In this document: piece after piece, positions 8,890-17,566 of the stretch
Layout of the letters: every line of letters begins with the position of its first letter
How positions within the stretch are numbered: position 1 is the stretch's first letter
NCBI RefSeq assembly: GCF_018595685.2
Contig: NZ_CP092334.1
Coordinates: 3,252,001 to 3,316,000, forward strand
Length of the DNA: 64,000 nt
Source: Flavihumibacter rivuli
GTDB taxonomy: Bacteria > Bacteroidota > Bacteroidia > Chitinophagales > Chitinophagaceae
Direction of reading: 5' to 3'
Notes under the pieces: generated by a model
What the model saw: only the letters and a program-made list of their open reading frames with translations
What the model was told of the DNA's origin: nothing
Database searches by the model: none
Translations under genes and position numbers: made by a program

Positions 8890-8920
8890 TAAAAAAACAG
8901 GTCCCGCCGGATGGCGGGAC
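8890..8920 (-). terminator. Intrinsic terminator of the 8962-9414 gene
   Basis: Perfect 8-bp stem GTCCCGCC / GGCGGGAC with GGAT loop (8901-8920), followed on the minus strand by a T-run. Confidence 0.8.
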
Positions 8921-8961
8921 TGTTTCACTTTCCAACAAAACCTCAGAGAAAAAACGGTTGA

Positions 8962-9414
8962 TTATTTTTTAACTTTTGAGTAAACGTACCAGTCTACAGA
9001 GTTTTCGCTTTTCAATACCACGGTATGGTCGGCATTTTCAATGGTAACATAGTAGCCTGATCCTTCGCTCTTGGCCAGTTCAAACAAGTTAGAGATCCAG
9101 TAATCGGGATAATCTTCTTTCAGTTGGGTCTGCAGTGTAATGGGCAGCTGATTGGAAAGGATGTTGCGGTAGATTCCTACAACTTCACCATCTTCATTCA
9201 GGAATGCGAACATTACCTGGCCATTCATGGAGAACTGGGCTTTGTAAAGGTCATTTACCTTGCTCCAGGATGTTTTTTCGGCAGCAGCGAATTCTTTTTT
9301 AAAGGATTTCTCTACGCGATCGGTAACACCATTTTCATTCTTCTTAGTGTTTGCAAATGTGGTAGTTAAGGTCAGGAGTGACAATACCACAAAGCTTGTG
9401 ATACTCTTTTTCAT
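8962..9414 (-). CDS. Small exported PepSY-like protein (paralogue A)
   Basis: 150 residues with a signal peptide (MKKSITSFVVLSLLTLTTTFA). The mature part has an EKTSWSKVNDLYKAQFSMNG segment, then an aromatic, beta-rich domain with an FLNEDGEVVGIYRN strand and a conserved PITLQTQLKEDYPDYWISN-like helix. This arrangement resembles the small PepSY-like/DUF2874 periplasmic proteins common in Bacteroidetes, whose function is unknown. The neighbouring gene at 9472 encodes a second member in the same orientation, 57 bases upstream, so the two are probably products of a tandem duplication. Confidence 0.75.
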   Translation of the reverse strand: MKKSITSFVVLSLLTLTTTFANTKKNENGVTDRVEKSFKKEFAAAEKTSWSKVNDLYKAQFSMNGQVMFAFLNEDGEVVGIYRNILSNQLPITLQTQLKEDYPDYWISNLFELAKSEGSGYYVTIENADHTVVLKSENSVDWYVYSKVKK

Positions 9415-9471
9415 TGTTATAAGGTTTAAGTGTTTGTTTGTTTAGAATAGGACGCTGTGCCTGTAAAAAGG

Positions 9472-9918
9472 TTACAGCTTATTTTTAATTTTTTTGAATA
9501 CGCTTAATTGGCCTGATGGTGTAGCGGTTACCATCATTGAGCTCTTAGGGCTTGCCAGGGTTACATGATAAGTAGTTGTATTGTTCGCAATATGCTCAAT
9601 TACATTCTTGATCACGTGCTCAGGATAGCTTTCCCTGATCTTTTTGGTAACCATGATGGGAAGGTTGTCCTGGGAAACATAACGAGCGGTGGCCACCAGT
9701 TCTCCTTCTGCATTATAAAAGGCGCTGAGCTGGCTGTTTTCATAATTGAATGTTGCCTGGAACAGGTCAGTGTCTTCAATGGATTTCCATTCTACATTCT
9801 TGGCGTTGCCAAAATCAGCGCGGAAGGCCTGGAGAACTACTCCCCTTATTGGGTCAACGTTTGCGAAACTGGACAGGCTGATCACTGCAGCGGCTGCCAA
9901 TACGATAATCTTTTTCAT
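9472..9918 (-). CDS. Small exported PepSY-like protein (paralogue B)
   Basis: 148 residues, signal peptide MKKIIVLAAAAVISLSSFA. It shares with paralogue A the order VEWKSIEDTDLFQATF, an FYNAEGELVATAR strand, LPIMVTKKIRESYPE and a final TYHVTL/VTATPSGQLSVF strand pair. The two proteins are clearly related but well diverged. Probably first gene of a two-gene unit with paralogue A downstream. Members of this group are assumed to act in the periplasm; ligand and partner are unknown. Confidence 0.75.
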   Translation of the reverse strand: MKKIIVLAAAAVISLSSFANVDPIRGVVLQAFRADFGNAKNVEWKSIEDTDLFQATFNYENSQLSAFYNAEGELVATARYVSQDNLPIMVTKKIRESYPEHVIKNVIEHIANNTTTYHVTLASPKSSMMVTATPSGQLSVFKKIKNKL

Positions 9919-10300
9919 AGCTTAAAATTGATAGGTTTAATGATTAATGTGCGTTTGATAAGTATGACGATGTAAAAGTAGAATGGTTACAGGTGCACGT
10001 CAAGTAAATAGTGACTGGTGGCAACAAACATTAAGGAATAGTGAAGTACAGGAGAATTATAGCTTTTACAGCTTCTCGATTATCCGTTGAAAGCAGCCAC
10101 TGCACTGCATTTGAGAAAAAGTGTTAAATAAACAATAAAGTGCGGTTAAGCCATGGTTAAATTAGAGAAGTGGAATTAACATTTGACTATTTTGTGACCA
10201 TTCATTGGCTTTTGCCTTTACAAAATAAGTAGTAGCTCCATATACCGCTTCGCTGTTTATACTACTTTAGTGGTACGTTCCTGATAAGAAAACCGAATCT
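9919..10300. other. Divergent intergenic region without gene
   Basis: 382 bases between two divergently transcribed genes. It must hold promoters for both, but no perfect TAnnTTTG box is seen; a near match (TACTTTTA on the minus strand at about 9971-9980) is the best candidate for the leftward gene. No hairpin or RNA gene recognised. Confidence 0.4.
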
Positions 10301-11740
10301 ATGCGTTCTATTTTCCTCACCTTGTCATTGTTCTTTTCCTGCATTGTAAACGCCCAGGTTAAATCTTCCTTTATTGGCAGTTGGATGGGGAAACTCAATG
10401 TGGGTCCGGGTTTGCGTATCGTGCTCCATATAGAACCAGCCGGTGATGGCCAGTATTCGGCAACGCTTGACAGTCCTGACCAGCAAGTGAATGGGATTAA
10501 AACAGAAGGTGTTATTGTTTCAGGCGATAGCATCAGGATCAACATACCCTCGATAAATGGTCGTATTGCAGGAAGGATGGTAAACGATTCAACCATCAGT
10601 GCGAGTCTTTACCAGGGTGGCCCTGTACCCGTGAGTTTTCGCCGCATGGCAAGGGGAGAAGCGGTGCAGGGACCAGCCAGGCCCCAAACACCCCAGCCTC
10701 CATTTCCTTATCGCGCTGATAGTGTGGTATACAAAAGCAGGGATGGGAAATTGACCTATGGGGCAACCATCACCATACCCAATGGTAAGGGGCCATTTCC
10801 ATCCATCATACTGATAACAGGTTCCGGTGCGCAGGATCGTGATGAGAATATTCTTGGTCACAGGATGTTTGCCGTACTATCGGATATGCTTACCCGAAAC
10901 GGTTACCTGGTACTGAGGGCTGATGACAGGGGAGTGGGCGTTTCCACCGGTGACTTCAATATGGCTACTTCAGCCGACTTCGCTGCCGATGTAAAGGAAC
11001 ACCTGTATTACCTGCAACAACTCCCGCAAGTGGATACCAAAAGAATCGGTCTTCTTGGCCATAGTGAGGGCGGTATGATCGCCCCGATGGTTGCAGCTGA
11101 AAGGAAGGACCTTGCATTTCTCATCCTGCTGGCAGCCCCGGGAGTCCCTGTAGTACAGCTCATGGCGGAACAGAATATTGCAGTTTTAAGGTCGGCAGGA
11201 TTGGATTCCAATGCAGCCACAACTTATGGACGATTTTTCCGCGATGCAGTACCCGCATTGGTAAAGGCACCGACGAAGGACAGTGCGGTTTCATTGATGG
11301 CAAATGCTTTAAAAGAATGGCGCGCCACTACCCATCCCAATATTGTTATGGCTGCAACAGGCGTGAGAAATGATAGCACCGCAAAGGGCTATGTGAATAC
11401 CATGGTCAATTCCCTCTATACTCCCTGGTACAGGTATTTTATTTCCTTCGATCCGCAGCCCTGGCTGGCCAGGGTAAAGACAAAGGTGCTGGCCCTGAAT
11501 GGGGAAAGGGATATACAGGTACTCGCCGCTTCTAACCTGGAAGGAATTCGCAAGGGGTTGGGGAAAGCCCGCAACAAAGACTTTACGATCCGTTACCTGC
11601 CGGGGTTGAACCATTTGTTCCAAACCTGTAAAAGTTGCAGCCTGAACGAGTATGGCCAGCTCACGGAAACCATTTCCCCCGCAGCCCTGGATGTCATCAG
11701 GGAATGGCTGTTGGAAAAGGTGCCACCCGTTAAGCAATAA
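10301..11740 (+). CDS. Exported alpha/beta hydrolase with N-terminal beta domain
   Basis: 479 residues with signal peptide (MRSIFLTLSLFFSCIVNAQ). Residues about 25-115 form a beta-rich module (SFIGSWMGKLNVG...), often seen before hydrolase domains in Bacteroidetes. The hydrolase domain starts near residue 145, with oxyanion ILITGSGAQDRDE, nucleophile elbow LGHSEGGMIAP (Ser about residue 252), an acid in LNGERDIQV (about 400) and His in LPGLNHLFQ (about 428). This is the serine-hydrolase triad order. Substrates of the family are esters or peptides; the specific one is unknown. The next gene starts only 17 bases downstream. Confidence 0.85.
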   Translation: MRSIFLTLSLFFSCIVNAQVKSSFIGSWMGKLNVGPGLRIVLHIEPAGDGQYSATLDSPDQQVNGIKTEGVIVSGDSIRINIPSINGRIAGRMVNDSTISASLYQGGPVPVSFRRMARGEAVQGPARPQTPQPPFPYRADSVVYKSRDGKLTYGATITIPNGKGPFPSIILITGSGAQDRDENILGHRMFAVLSDMLTRNGYLVLRADDRGVGVSTGDFNMATSADFAADVKEHLYYLQQLPQVDTKRIGLLGHSEGGMIAPMVAAERKDLAFLILLAAPGVPVVQLMAEQNIAVLRSAGLDSNAATTYGRFFRDAVPALVKAPTKDSAVSLMANALKEWRATTHPNIVMAATGVRNDSTAKGYVNTMVNSLYTPWYRYFISFDPQPWLARVKTKVLALNGERDIQVLAASNLEGIRKGLGKARNKDFTIRYLPGLNHLFQTCKSCSLNEYGQLTETISPAALDVIREWLLEKVPPVKQ

Positions 11741-11757
11741 TATTTATCTTACCGGTA

Positions 11758-12363
11758 ATGAACTACCTGGCACATGCATACCTTTCTTTCAGGCAACCCG
11801 AGCTGTTGCTGGGTAACATGATCAGTGATTATGTAAAGGGTAAGGCCAGGTTCAGTTATCCCGCCGGGATCCAGGATGGGATAATGTTGCACAGGGCAAT
11901 TGATACTTTCACCGATGAACATCCGGTTAATGTAAGGGCCAGGCAAATCTTCAAGCCAGTGGTAGGCCTATATGCCTCCGCATTCGTGGATGTGGTGTAT
12001 GATCATTTCCTCGCTACTGACCCTATTGCATTTTCAACGCAGTCGCTTGGGCAATTCAGCCAGTGGGTGTATAAGACACTGGAGCCTTTCCAGTCTTTAT
12101 TTCCGGAAAGGTTTGCCGGCATGTTCCCTTTTATGAAAAGCCAGGATTGGTTGTTGAATTACCAACACAAATGGGGTATTGAAAGAAGTATGGAAGGATT
12201 GGTGAGAAGGGCAAAATACCTGGAAGAGAGCCAGCCGGCCTTCCAGGTATTTGAGCAACATTACAACTTCCTGGAAGGCTGTTACCAGCATTTCTTCCCC
12301 GAGCTGATGTTGTTTGTCAGTAATTATTACCGCGAAAAGATCATTGCCCGGGGAAAACCTTGA
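11758..12363 (+). CDS. Acyl-carrier-protein phosphodiesterase-like protein
   Basis: 201 residues beginning MNYLAHAYLS, the typical start of AcpH/DUF479 proteins. It carries the conserved GNMISDYVKG, HRAIDTFTDEHP and DVVYDHFLA motifs, whose Asp/His residues bind the metal of this HD-like fold. The E. coli enzyme removes the 4'-phosphopantetheine arm from holo-ACP; Bacteroidetes homologues are similar in length and presumed equivalent. It follows the hydrolase gene by 17 bases, and its last 23 bases overlap the converging gene at 12341. Confidence 0.85.
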   Translation: MNYLAHAYLSFRQPELLLGNMISDYVKGKARFSYPAGIQDGIMLHRAIDTFTDEHPVNVRARQIFKPVVGLYASAFVDVVYDHFLATDPIAFSTQSLGQFSQWVYKTLEPFQSLFPERFAGMFPFMKSQDWLLNYQHKWGIERSMEGLVRRAKYLEESQPAFQVFEQHYNFLEGCYQHFFPELMLFVSNYYREKIIARGKP

Positions 12364-13636
12364 ATCTTTCATGACAAGCCCTTTCCAGCATTTCCCGGTC
12401 ATCGGGATGCGCAATATCGATCAAGGCCTTTGCCCTTTGGCGAAGGTTCTTCCCGTAGAGGTAGGCTACCCCATATTCAGTGACCACATAATGCACATGC
12501 CCCCTGGTAGTAACCACCCCTGCTCCCTGTTTCAGGAAAGGAACGATGCGTGCGATACCTTTCGCGGTCCTGGAAGGCAGGGCAATAATGGGTTTGCCCC
12601 CTTCGCTGAGTGCGGCACCCCGCATGAAATCCATCTGGCCGCCAATCCCTGAGAACTGAAAGGTGCCGATGGAGTCAGCGCAGACCTGCCCGGTAAGGTC
12701 GATCTCGACTGCACTGTTGATAGCGACCATCTTGGGATTCCTCCTGATCACACTGGTCTCGTTCACATAGTCGATATCAAGGAAGGCAAAGGCCGGGTTA
12801 TCATTCACATAATCGTAAAGCCTTTTCGTACCCAATGCAAAACCGGTTACCGTTTTATTGGGGTGTATCTTCTTGTATTTGTTGTTGATAATGTCGCGTT
12901 CAAAAAGATCAATGATGCCATCACTGCACATTTCGGTATGCACACCAAGGTCCTTATGGTTGCCCAGGCATTTCAACACTGCATCAGGAATGGCCCCGAT
13001 GCCCATCTGGAGCGTACTCCTGTCCTCGATCAGTTCTGCAATGTACTGGCCTATCCTGGCCTCTTCCGGGCTCACGCTTCCACCAAAAACAGCTTCATGC
13101 AGGGGATCCTCACAATAGACCATGGCATGGAACCTGTTTACATGGATCATGCCGTCGCCATGGGTCCGGGGCACATTGGGGTTAACCTGTGCGATCACAA
13201 TCTTTGCTGTATTCACCGCAGACCGGGCAATATCAACCGATACACCCAGGGAACAGTAGCCATGCCTGTCTGGTACCGACACCTGCACGATGGCCACATC
13301 CAGGGGAAGGATGCCCTGCTTGAACAATTCGGGGATCTCGCTCAGGAAAACGGGTACATAATCGGCCCGGCCCTCTTTAACAGCATCCCTGATGGATGCC
13401 GAGACAAACAGGGAATTGATATGGAAATGTCCCTGGTATTCTGGCTTGTCTACGACCATATCCCCGTATACACTGATGTTCACCAGTTCCACATTACGGA
13501 GGCGGTCCTTCTGCAAGGCAAGGTGTTGCATCATGAATGAGGGCGTTTGGGCACTTCCGTGAATGAACACCCGGTTGCCGGATTGGATAACGGACAAAGC
13601 TTCAGCAGGGGAAACATATTCAATAGGAGGGCGCAT
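12341..13636 (-). CDS. Acetyl-CoA hydrolase / 4-hydroxybutyrate-type CoA-transferase
   Basis: 431 residues from the ATG at 13636; the TTG two codons upstream (13642) is less likely. The protein has the two CoA-transferase halves, with VSVPDRHGYCSLG near residue 115, GIGAIPDAVLKCLG near 210, and a C-terminal NSAVEIDLTGQVCADSIG and HYVVTEYGVAYLYGK. These are the signatures of the acetyl-CoA hydrolase/transferase family that moves CoA between acetate and short acyl-CoAs. A TAnnTTTG box lies at 13651-13658. The 3' end overlaps the converging ACP phosphodiesterase gene by 23 bases. The acceptor acid is unknown. Confidence 0.87.
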   Translation of the reverse strand: MRPPIEYVSPAEALSVIQSGNRVFIHGSAQTPSFMMQHLALQKDRLRNVELVNISVYGDMVVDKPEYQGHFHINSLFVSASIRDAVKEGRADYVPVFLSEIPELFKQGILPLDVAIVQVSVPDRHGYCSLGVSVDIARSAVNTAKIVIAQVNPNVPRTHGDGMIHVNRFHAMVYCEDPLHEAVFGGSVSPEEARIGQYIAELIEDRSTLQMGIGAIPDAVLKCLGNHKDLGVHTEMCSDGIIDLFERDIINNKYKKIHPNKTVTGFALGTKRLYDYVNDNPAFAFLDIDYVNETSVIRRNPKMVAINSAVEIDLTGQVCADSIGTFQFSGIGGQMDFMRGAALSEGGKPIIALPSRTAKGIARIVPFLKQGAGVVTTRGHVHYVVTEYGVAYLYGKNLRQRAKALIDIAHPDDREMLERACHERFKVFPGQ

Positions 13637-13650
13637 GGGCAAATTTTTAG

Positions 13651-13658
13651 CAAAACTA
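13651..13658 (-). promoter_or_regulatory. -7 element (TAGTTTTG) of the CoA-transferase gene
   Basis: Match to TAnnTTTG on the minus strand 14 bases before the ATG at 13636; this also favours that ATG over the TTG at 13642. Confidence 0.5.
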
Positions 13659-13703
13659 CAAACAAGCCATTTGTACTAATGTTGAGGCTACTCATGTAAA
13701 CAA

Positions 13704-13736
13704 TTGACAACCGTTAGCCCTGCTTACTTAATTTTG
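13704..13736 (+). promoter_or_regulatory. Bacteroidetes-type promoter (-33 TTG, -7 TAATTTTG)
   Basis: TTG at 13704-13706 and TAATTTTG at 13729-13736, 22 bases apart, 24 bases before the ATG of the DUF2911 gene. Both elements fit the consensus. Confidence 0.6.
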
Positions 13737-13760
13737 CACCTTAATCATTTTATCTATCAT

Positions 13761-14321
13761 ATGAGAAACTTGTTGTTACTGGCTTTTTCTGTTTTCCTTT
13801 TCCAGTCTGCATCGGCCCAGAGCAAATTTCCCACAGTTGATAAATCGGGAATGGATGTGAGCTATTACCCAGCCAACTTCCCCATCCTGAAGATACAGGA
13901 CAAGGCAACTGAACCCCTATTGGCCAGGGTGCTTTACAGCCGTCCCCAAAAAGGTGGCCGTGTTGTATTCGGCGAACTGGTGGAGTTTGGTTCTGTATGG
14001 AGGCTGGGCGCCAACGAAGCAACAGAGATCGACTTTTTCAAGGATGCGAGGATTGGAAATACCAAGATCAAGAAAGGCCGTTATACCATTTATGCCATCC
14101 CAACTCCCGGTAAATGGACCATCATCCTGAACCGTGATACCGATACCTGGGGCGCTTTCAAATACGATGTAAAGAAGGATATCCTTCGTACCGAAGTTCC
14201 CGTGAGTAAGCTATCGGAGCCATTGGAAGCCTTCAGCATGTTTTTTGAGAAAAGCAATGGAAATGTGAACCTGGTAATTGGCTGGGATGATTCCATGGTT
14301 AAACTGCCTATCTATTTTTAA
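13761..14321 (+). CDS. Exported DUF2911 protein
   Basis: 186 residues from the ATG at 13761, which starts a clear signal peptide (MRNLLLLAFSVFLFQSASAQ); the longer frame from 13704 begins inside the promoter. The mature part has the DUF2911 hallmarks RVLYSRPQKGGRVVFGEL, VWRLGANEATEIDF, and GRYTIYAIPTPGKWTIILNRD. The family is common in Bacteroidetes and of unknown function, probably a periplasmic beta-sandwich. A strong terminator follows at 14344. Confidence 0.85.
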   Translation: MRNLLLLAFSVFLFQSASAQSKFPTVDKSGMDVSYYPANFPILKIQDKATEPLLARVLYSRPQKGGRVVFGELVEFGSVWRLGANEATEIDFFKDARIGNTKIKKGRYTIYAIPTPGKWTIILNRDTDTWGAFKYDVKKDILRTEVPVSKLSEPLEAFSMFFEKSNGNVNLVIGWDDSMVKLPIYF

Positions 14322-14343
14322 TAAGTAACTGGTACAGTACTAT

Positions 14344-14369
14344 AAGCAGGCGATGAGCCTGCTTTTTTT
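14344..14369 (+). terminator. Intrinsic terminator of the DUF2911 gene
   Basis: 8-bp stem AAGCAGGC / GCCTGCTT, GATGA loop, then seven T. Confidence 0.88.
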
Positions 14370-14396
14370 ATGCCCGCTTTATCCCATCTTTACAGT

Positions 14397-16268
14397 ATGT
14401 GCGGTATAGCAGGCATCCTTCAACCTTTCCCCTCACCCGAGCATTCGGTTAGGGATGAACGTTGCCTTGAGCTCATGACGGATGCATTGGCGCACCGGGG
14501 GCCAGATGGCGAAGGCCATTGGCAAGACCCTTCAGGCAATTGTTGGCTTGGGCACCGGAGGCTCGCCATCATTGATACCAGCAGCGCTGCCGCCCAACCC
14601 ATGCAATACCTCGACCGCTATTCCATTACCTATAATGGGGAGTTATACAATTACATTGAATTAAAGGAACGGTTGTCCGGTATTGGCTACCGGTTCAGGA
14701 CCCAATCGGATACAGAAGTGATCCTGGCTGCCTATGATCATTATAAGGAAAAATGCCTCCAACACTTTGATGGCATGTTCGCCATGGCCATTTATGATGT
14801 GCAAGGCAAAAGCCTTTTCCTGGCCCGGGATCGGTTTGGGGAGAAACCCCTATTCTATTGCTGGGATAAAGAGGAACGATTCTTCTTTGCATCAGAAATG
14901 AAGGCGCTGTGGGCAGCAGGTATCAAGAGGGATCCTGACCCATCCTTATTGCTGTTGTTCTTCACCACCGGCCAAAGCTTTATGCCGCTGGAACCGGAAC
15001 GCTCCGGCTACCTGGGAATATGGCAGCTTCCACCCTCCTGCTACGCTAAGGTAAACCTGCATGCGGGAGCGGTGAATGTTGAGATCATCCGGTATTGGGA
15101 CCTTGATAAACTTACCGGTGAAGGGATCAGTGAAACAGAAGCCCTTGGTCATATCAGGCAGCTTTTGGCTGTTTCCGTGCAGCACCGTTTGAGAAGCGAT
15201 GTGCCATTGGGTATTTCCCTGAGCGGCGGCATTGATAGTAGTACCATTGCGGCATTGGTATCAGGATTTAGTAAGGATGGCCATGGCCTGAAAGCCTTTT
15301 CAGCTGTATTCCCGGGATTTGAACGGGATGAATCGGCGGCTATTAACCAGGTTTGCAACCACTTGGGCCTGGAGTCTTACCTGGTAACGGCAGATGCACC
15401 AGACCTTGGCCATGACCTGCAAACCCTGATCAGGCATCATGAACAGCCTATTGGTTCTGCCAGTGCCTGGATCCAGCACAAAGTATATGAGAAGGCTAAG
15501 GCCGAAGGGGTGAAGGTGCTTTTGGATGGCCAGGGGGCGGATGAGGTTTTTGGTGGCTATCCAAGGTATTTCCATTGGTATCTGCAAGAAACCTGGCGTC
15601 GCTTGCAATTCAGGAACTGCCGGTCAGAGCGCAAGGCGCTTCAAGCCAATGGATTCAATTTTAATTGGGGCATTGCCAATCAACTGGCCTCCCTTTTCCC
15701 ATTTGCAGCCCAACGACAATTGGAGAAAAGGCAAGCCCTGCAAACCATGGGGACTGGTTGGGTCCATCCTGATTTTGCACAGGAGACCCGGAAGGGGCTT
15801 AAGTTCTATAAGCCTGTGGTCCTTGGGTTGAACGACATCCTTTACCATGATACCATGAATGGTTCCCTGCAGGAATTATTGCGCTATGCTGACCGCAATA
15901 GTATGTACCATGGTCGGGAGGTAAGGCTGCCCTACCTGAACCATTTCCTGGTGCAGTTTGCCTTTACCCTTCCCTCCACCCTCAAGATCAACAGGGGCTT
16001 TGGGAAGATGATATTGCGCCGGGCTGCGGAAGGCTTATTGCCGGAAAGTATCTTATGGCAGAAGGGGAAGATCGGCTTTGAGCCGCCACAGGAAGATTGG
16101 ATGGCCTCACCGGGAATGAAGGACCTGGTGATGGACTCCAGGGGCAGGTTAGTAAGGGAAGGGATATTCCTTCCCGGTGTAATGCAAAAAGATATAGTAG
16201 CAACCCCTGCCCACGATGCCCGGAATGCTGATTGGAGGAGCATTGTCTGGGCTACCCTCCTGCATTAG
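14397..16268 (+). CDS. asnB: Asparagine synthetase (glutamine-hydrolysing)
   Basis: 623 residues. The start is set by MCGIAGIL: the Cys must become the N-terminal nucleophile of the class II glutaminase, which requires the ATG at 14397, not the one at 14370 inside the terminator. The N-terminal domain shows HRGPDGEG, HRRLAIID and YNGELYNY; the synthetase domain has the ATP-pyrophosphatase loop SLSGGIDSST (about residue 280). The enzyme makes asparagine from aspartate, ATP and glutamine-derived ammonia. Members of this family also act in sugar-polymer or antibiotic clusters, but no such genes are near. The next gene begins 50 bases downstream. Confidence 0.93.
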   Translation: MCGIAGILQPFPSPEHSVRDERCLELMTDALAHRGPDGEGHWQDPSGNCWLGHRRLAIIDTSSAAAQPMQYLDRYSITYNGELYNYIELKERLSGIGYRFRTQSDTEVILAAYDHYKEKCLQHFDGMFAMAIYDVQGKSLFLARDRFGEKPLFYCWDKEERFFFASEMKALWAAGIKRDPDPSLLLLFFTTGQSFMPLEPERSGYLGIWQLPPSCYAKVNLHAGAVNVEIIRYWDLDKLTGEGISETEALGHIRQLLAVSVQHRLRSDVPLGISLSGGIDSSTIAALVSGFSKDGHGLKAFSAVFPGFERDESAAINQVCNHLGLESYLVTADAPDLGHDLQTLIRHHEQPIGSASAWIQHKVYEKAKAEGVKVLLDGQGADEVFGGYPRYFHWYLQETWRRLQFRNCRSERKALQANGFNFNWGIANQLASLFPFAAQRQLEKRQALQTMGTGWVHPDFAQETRKGLKFYKPVVLGLNDILYHDTMNGSLQELLRYADRNSMYHGREVRLPYLNHFLVQFAFTLPSTLKINRGFGKMILRRAAEGLLPESILWQKGKIGFEPPQEDWMASPGMKDLVMDSRGRLVREGIFLPGVMQKDIVATPAHDARNADWRSIVWATLLH

Positions 16269-16318
16269 AAAATAATGCGCAAATTTGCTTTTCTTTTATT
16301 GATCATACAATTGAATAT

Positions 16319-17458
16319 ATGAAGCTTGCGACTAAGATCATTCATGCAGGAATGGAACCAGATCCCAGTACTGGTGCGATCATGACTCCTATCTACCAGA
16401 CCTCAACCTATGTACAGGAATCACCTGGCCAACATAAAGGGTATGAATATGCGCGTTCCCAGAATCCAACCAGGAAGGCGCTGGAAGAAGCCTTCGCCCA
16501 GATCGAGAATGGAAAGTTCGGCCTGGCCTTCAGCAGTGGTGTTGCCGCCACTGATGCGGTGATCAAGTTATTGCAGCCCGGTGATGAGGTGATCGCCGCC
16601 AGCGATATGTATGGGGGCACCTACCGTTTGTTCACCAGGGTGTTCGAAAAGTTTGGCATCCGTTTTCATTATGTTGATACCACTAACCCCGAAAATGTTA
16701 GTGCTGCCATTACGGAGAAGACAAGGTTGATCTGGCTGGAAACCCCAACCAATCCCCTGATGAATATCACAGACATCGCTGCAGTATCAGCCATTGCAAA
16801 GAAGGCTGGTGCATTGCTTTGCGTTGACAACACATTTGCCTCTCCCTATTTACAGAATCCACTTGATTTTGGTGCGGATATCGTGATGCACTCTGCCACC
16901 AAATACCTGGGTGGCCACAGTGATGTGATCCAGGGTGCCTTGATCATGAATGACCCTGCTTTAAGGGAGCAGCTGTACTTTATCCAGAAAAGTTGCGGTG
17001 CCGTTCCCGGCCCAATGGATTGCTTCCTGGTACTGCGAGGTATAAAAACCCTGCACCTGCGTATGCAAAGGCATTGCGAGAATGGGGAGAAGGTCGCCAG
17101 GTGGTTGCGTAACCATCCCAAAGTAGGAAAGGTTTACTGGTGTGGCTTCGAAGACCATCCGGGTTATGCAGTGGCCAGCAAGCAGATGCGTGGCTTCGGT
17201 GGCATGATGAGTTTTGTTTTGAAGGATGATAGCGTAGAGGCAGCAAAGAGGGTATTGTCATCAACCAAACTCTTTTCCCTGGCAGAAAGCCTTGGTGGCG
17301 TAGAATCCCTCATCAATCACCCGGCCTCTATGACGCATGCTTCCATACCTAGGGAAGAACGCTTGAAGAATGGCCTGACCGATTCGCTGATCAGGCTGAG
17401 CGTTGGTGTTGAAGATGCGGATGACCTGATCGAGGACCTGAACCAGGCGATCGGTTAA
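16319..17458 (+). CDS. Cystathionine gamma-synthase / Cys-Met metabolism PLP enzyme
   Basis: 379 residues from the ATG at 16319, matching the family start (KLATKIIHAGMEPDPSTGA). The PLP lysine lies in MHSATKYLGGHSDV (about residue 196); other motifs are SSGVAATDAV, SDMYGGTYRLF, WLETPTNPLM and the C-terminal ESLINHPASMTHA. The family carries out gamma-replacement or beta/gamma-elimination on cystathionine, homocysteine precursors or methionine. Sequence reading alone does not separate synthase from lyase. It follows asnB on the same strand, 50 bases apart; the pairing suggests general amino-acid metabolism. Confidence 0.9.
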   Translation: MKLATKIIHAGMEPDPSTGAIMTPIYQTSTYVQESPGQHKGYEYARSQNPTRKALEEAFAQIENGKFGLAFSSGVAATDAVIKLLQPGDEVIAASDMYGGTYRLFTRVFEKFGIRFHYVDTTNPENVSAAITEKTRLIWLETPTNPLMNITDIAAVSAIAKKAGALLCVDNTFASPYLQNPLDFGADIVMHSATKYLGGHSDVIQGALIMNDPALREQLYFIQKSCGAVPGPMDCFLVLRGIKTLHLRMQRHCENGEKVARWLRNHPKVGKVYWCGFEDHPGYAVASKQMRGFGGMMSFVLKDDSVEAAKRVLSSTKLFSLAESLGGVESLINHPASMTHASIPREERLKNGLTDSLIRLSVGVEDADDLIEDLNQAIG

Positions 17459-17552
17459 GCTGAAAACTGATCCCATTAGAATTGATATGAATCCTCTTTT
17501 GCAGGCACGATAATGAAGCTGTCAACTGTCCATGCAGGTGAAGGGTTTGCCC

Positions 17553-17560
17553 TAATTTTG
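17553..17560 (+). promoter_or_regulatory. -7 element (TAATTTTG) next to the TIGR02757 start
   Basis: The box ends only six bases before the ATG at 17567, so the transcript would have almost no leader if this element is used. Confidence 0.45.
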
Positions 17561-17566
17561 CCCTGC

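Larger units (their letters stand above)
8650..8961 (-). other. Gene-free stretch
   Basis: Holds the promoter region of the 8649 gene at its left end and the terminator of the 9414 gene at its right end (8890-8920). The middle is purine-rich on the plus strand; I see no credible gene in it. Confidence 0.6.

Noticed and set aside
12314..12652. 112-codon plus-strand frame after the ACP phosphodiesterase gene
   Set aside because: Antisense to the C-terminus of the CoA-transferase, with no family similarity.
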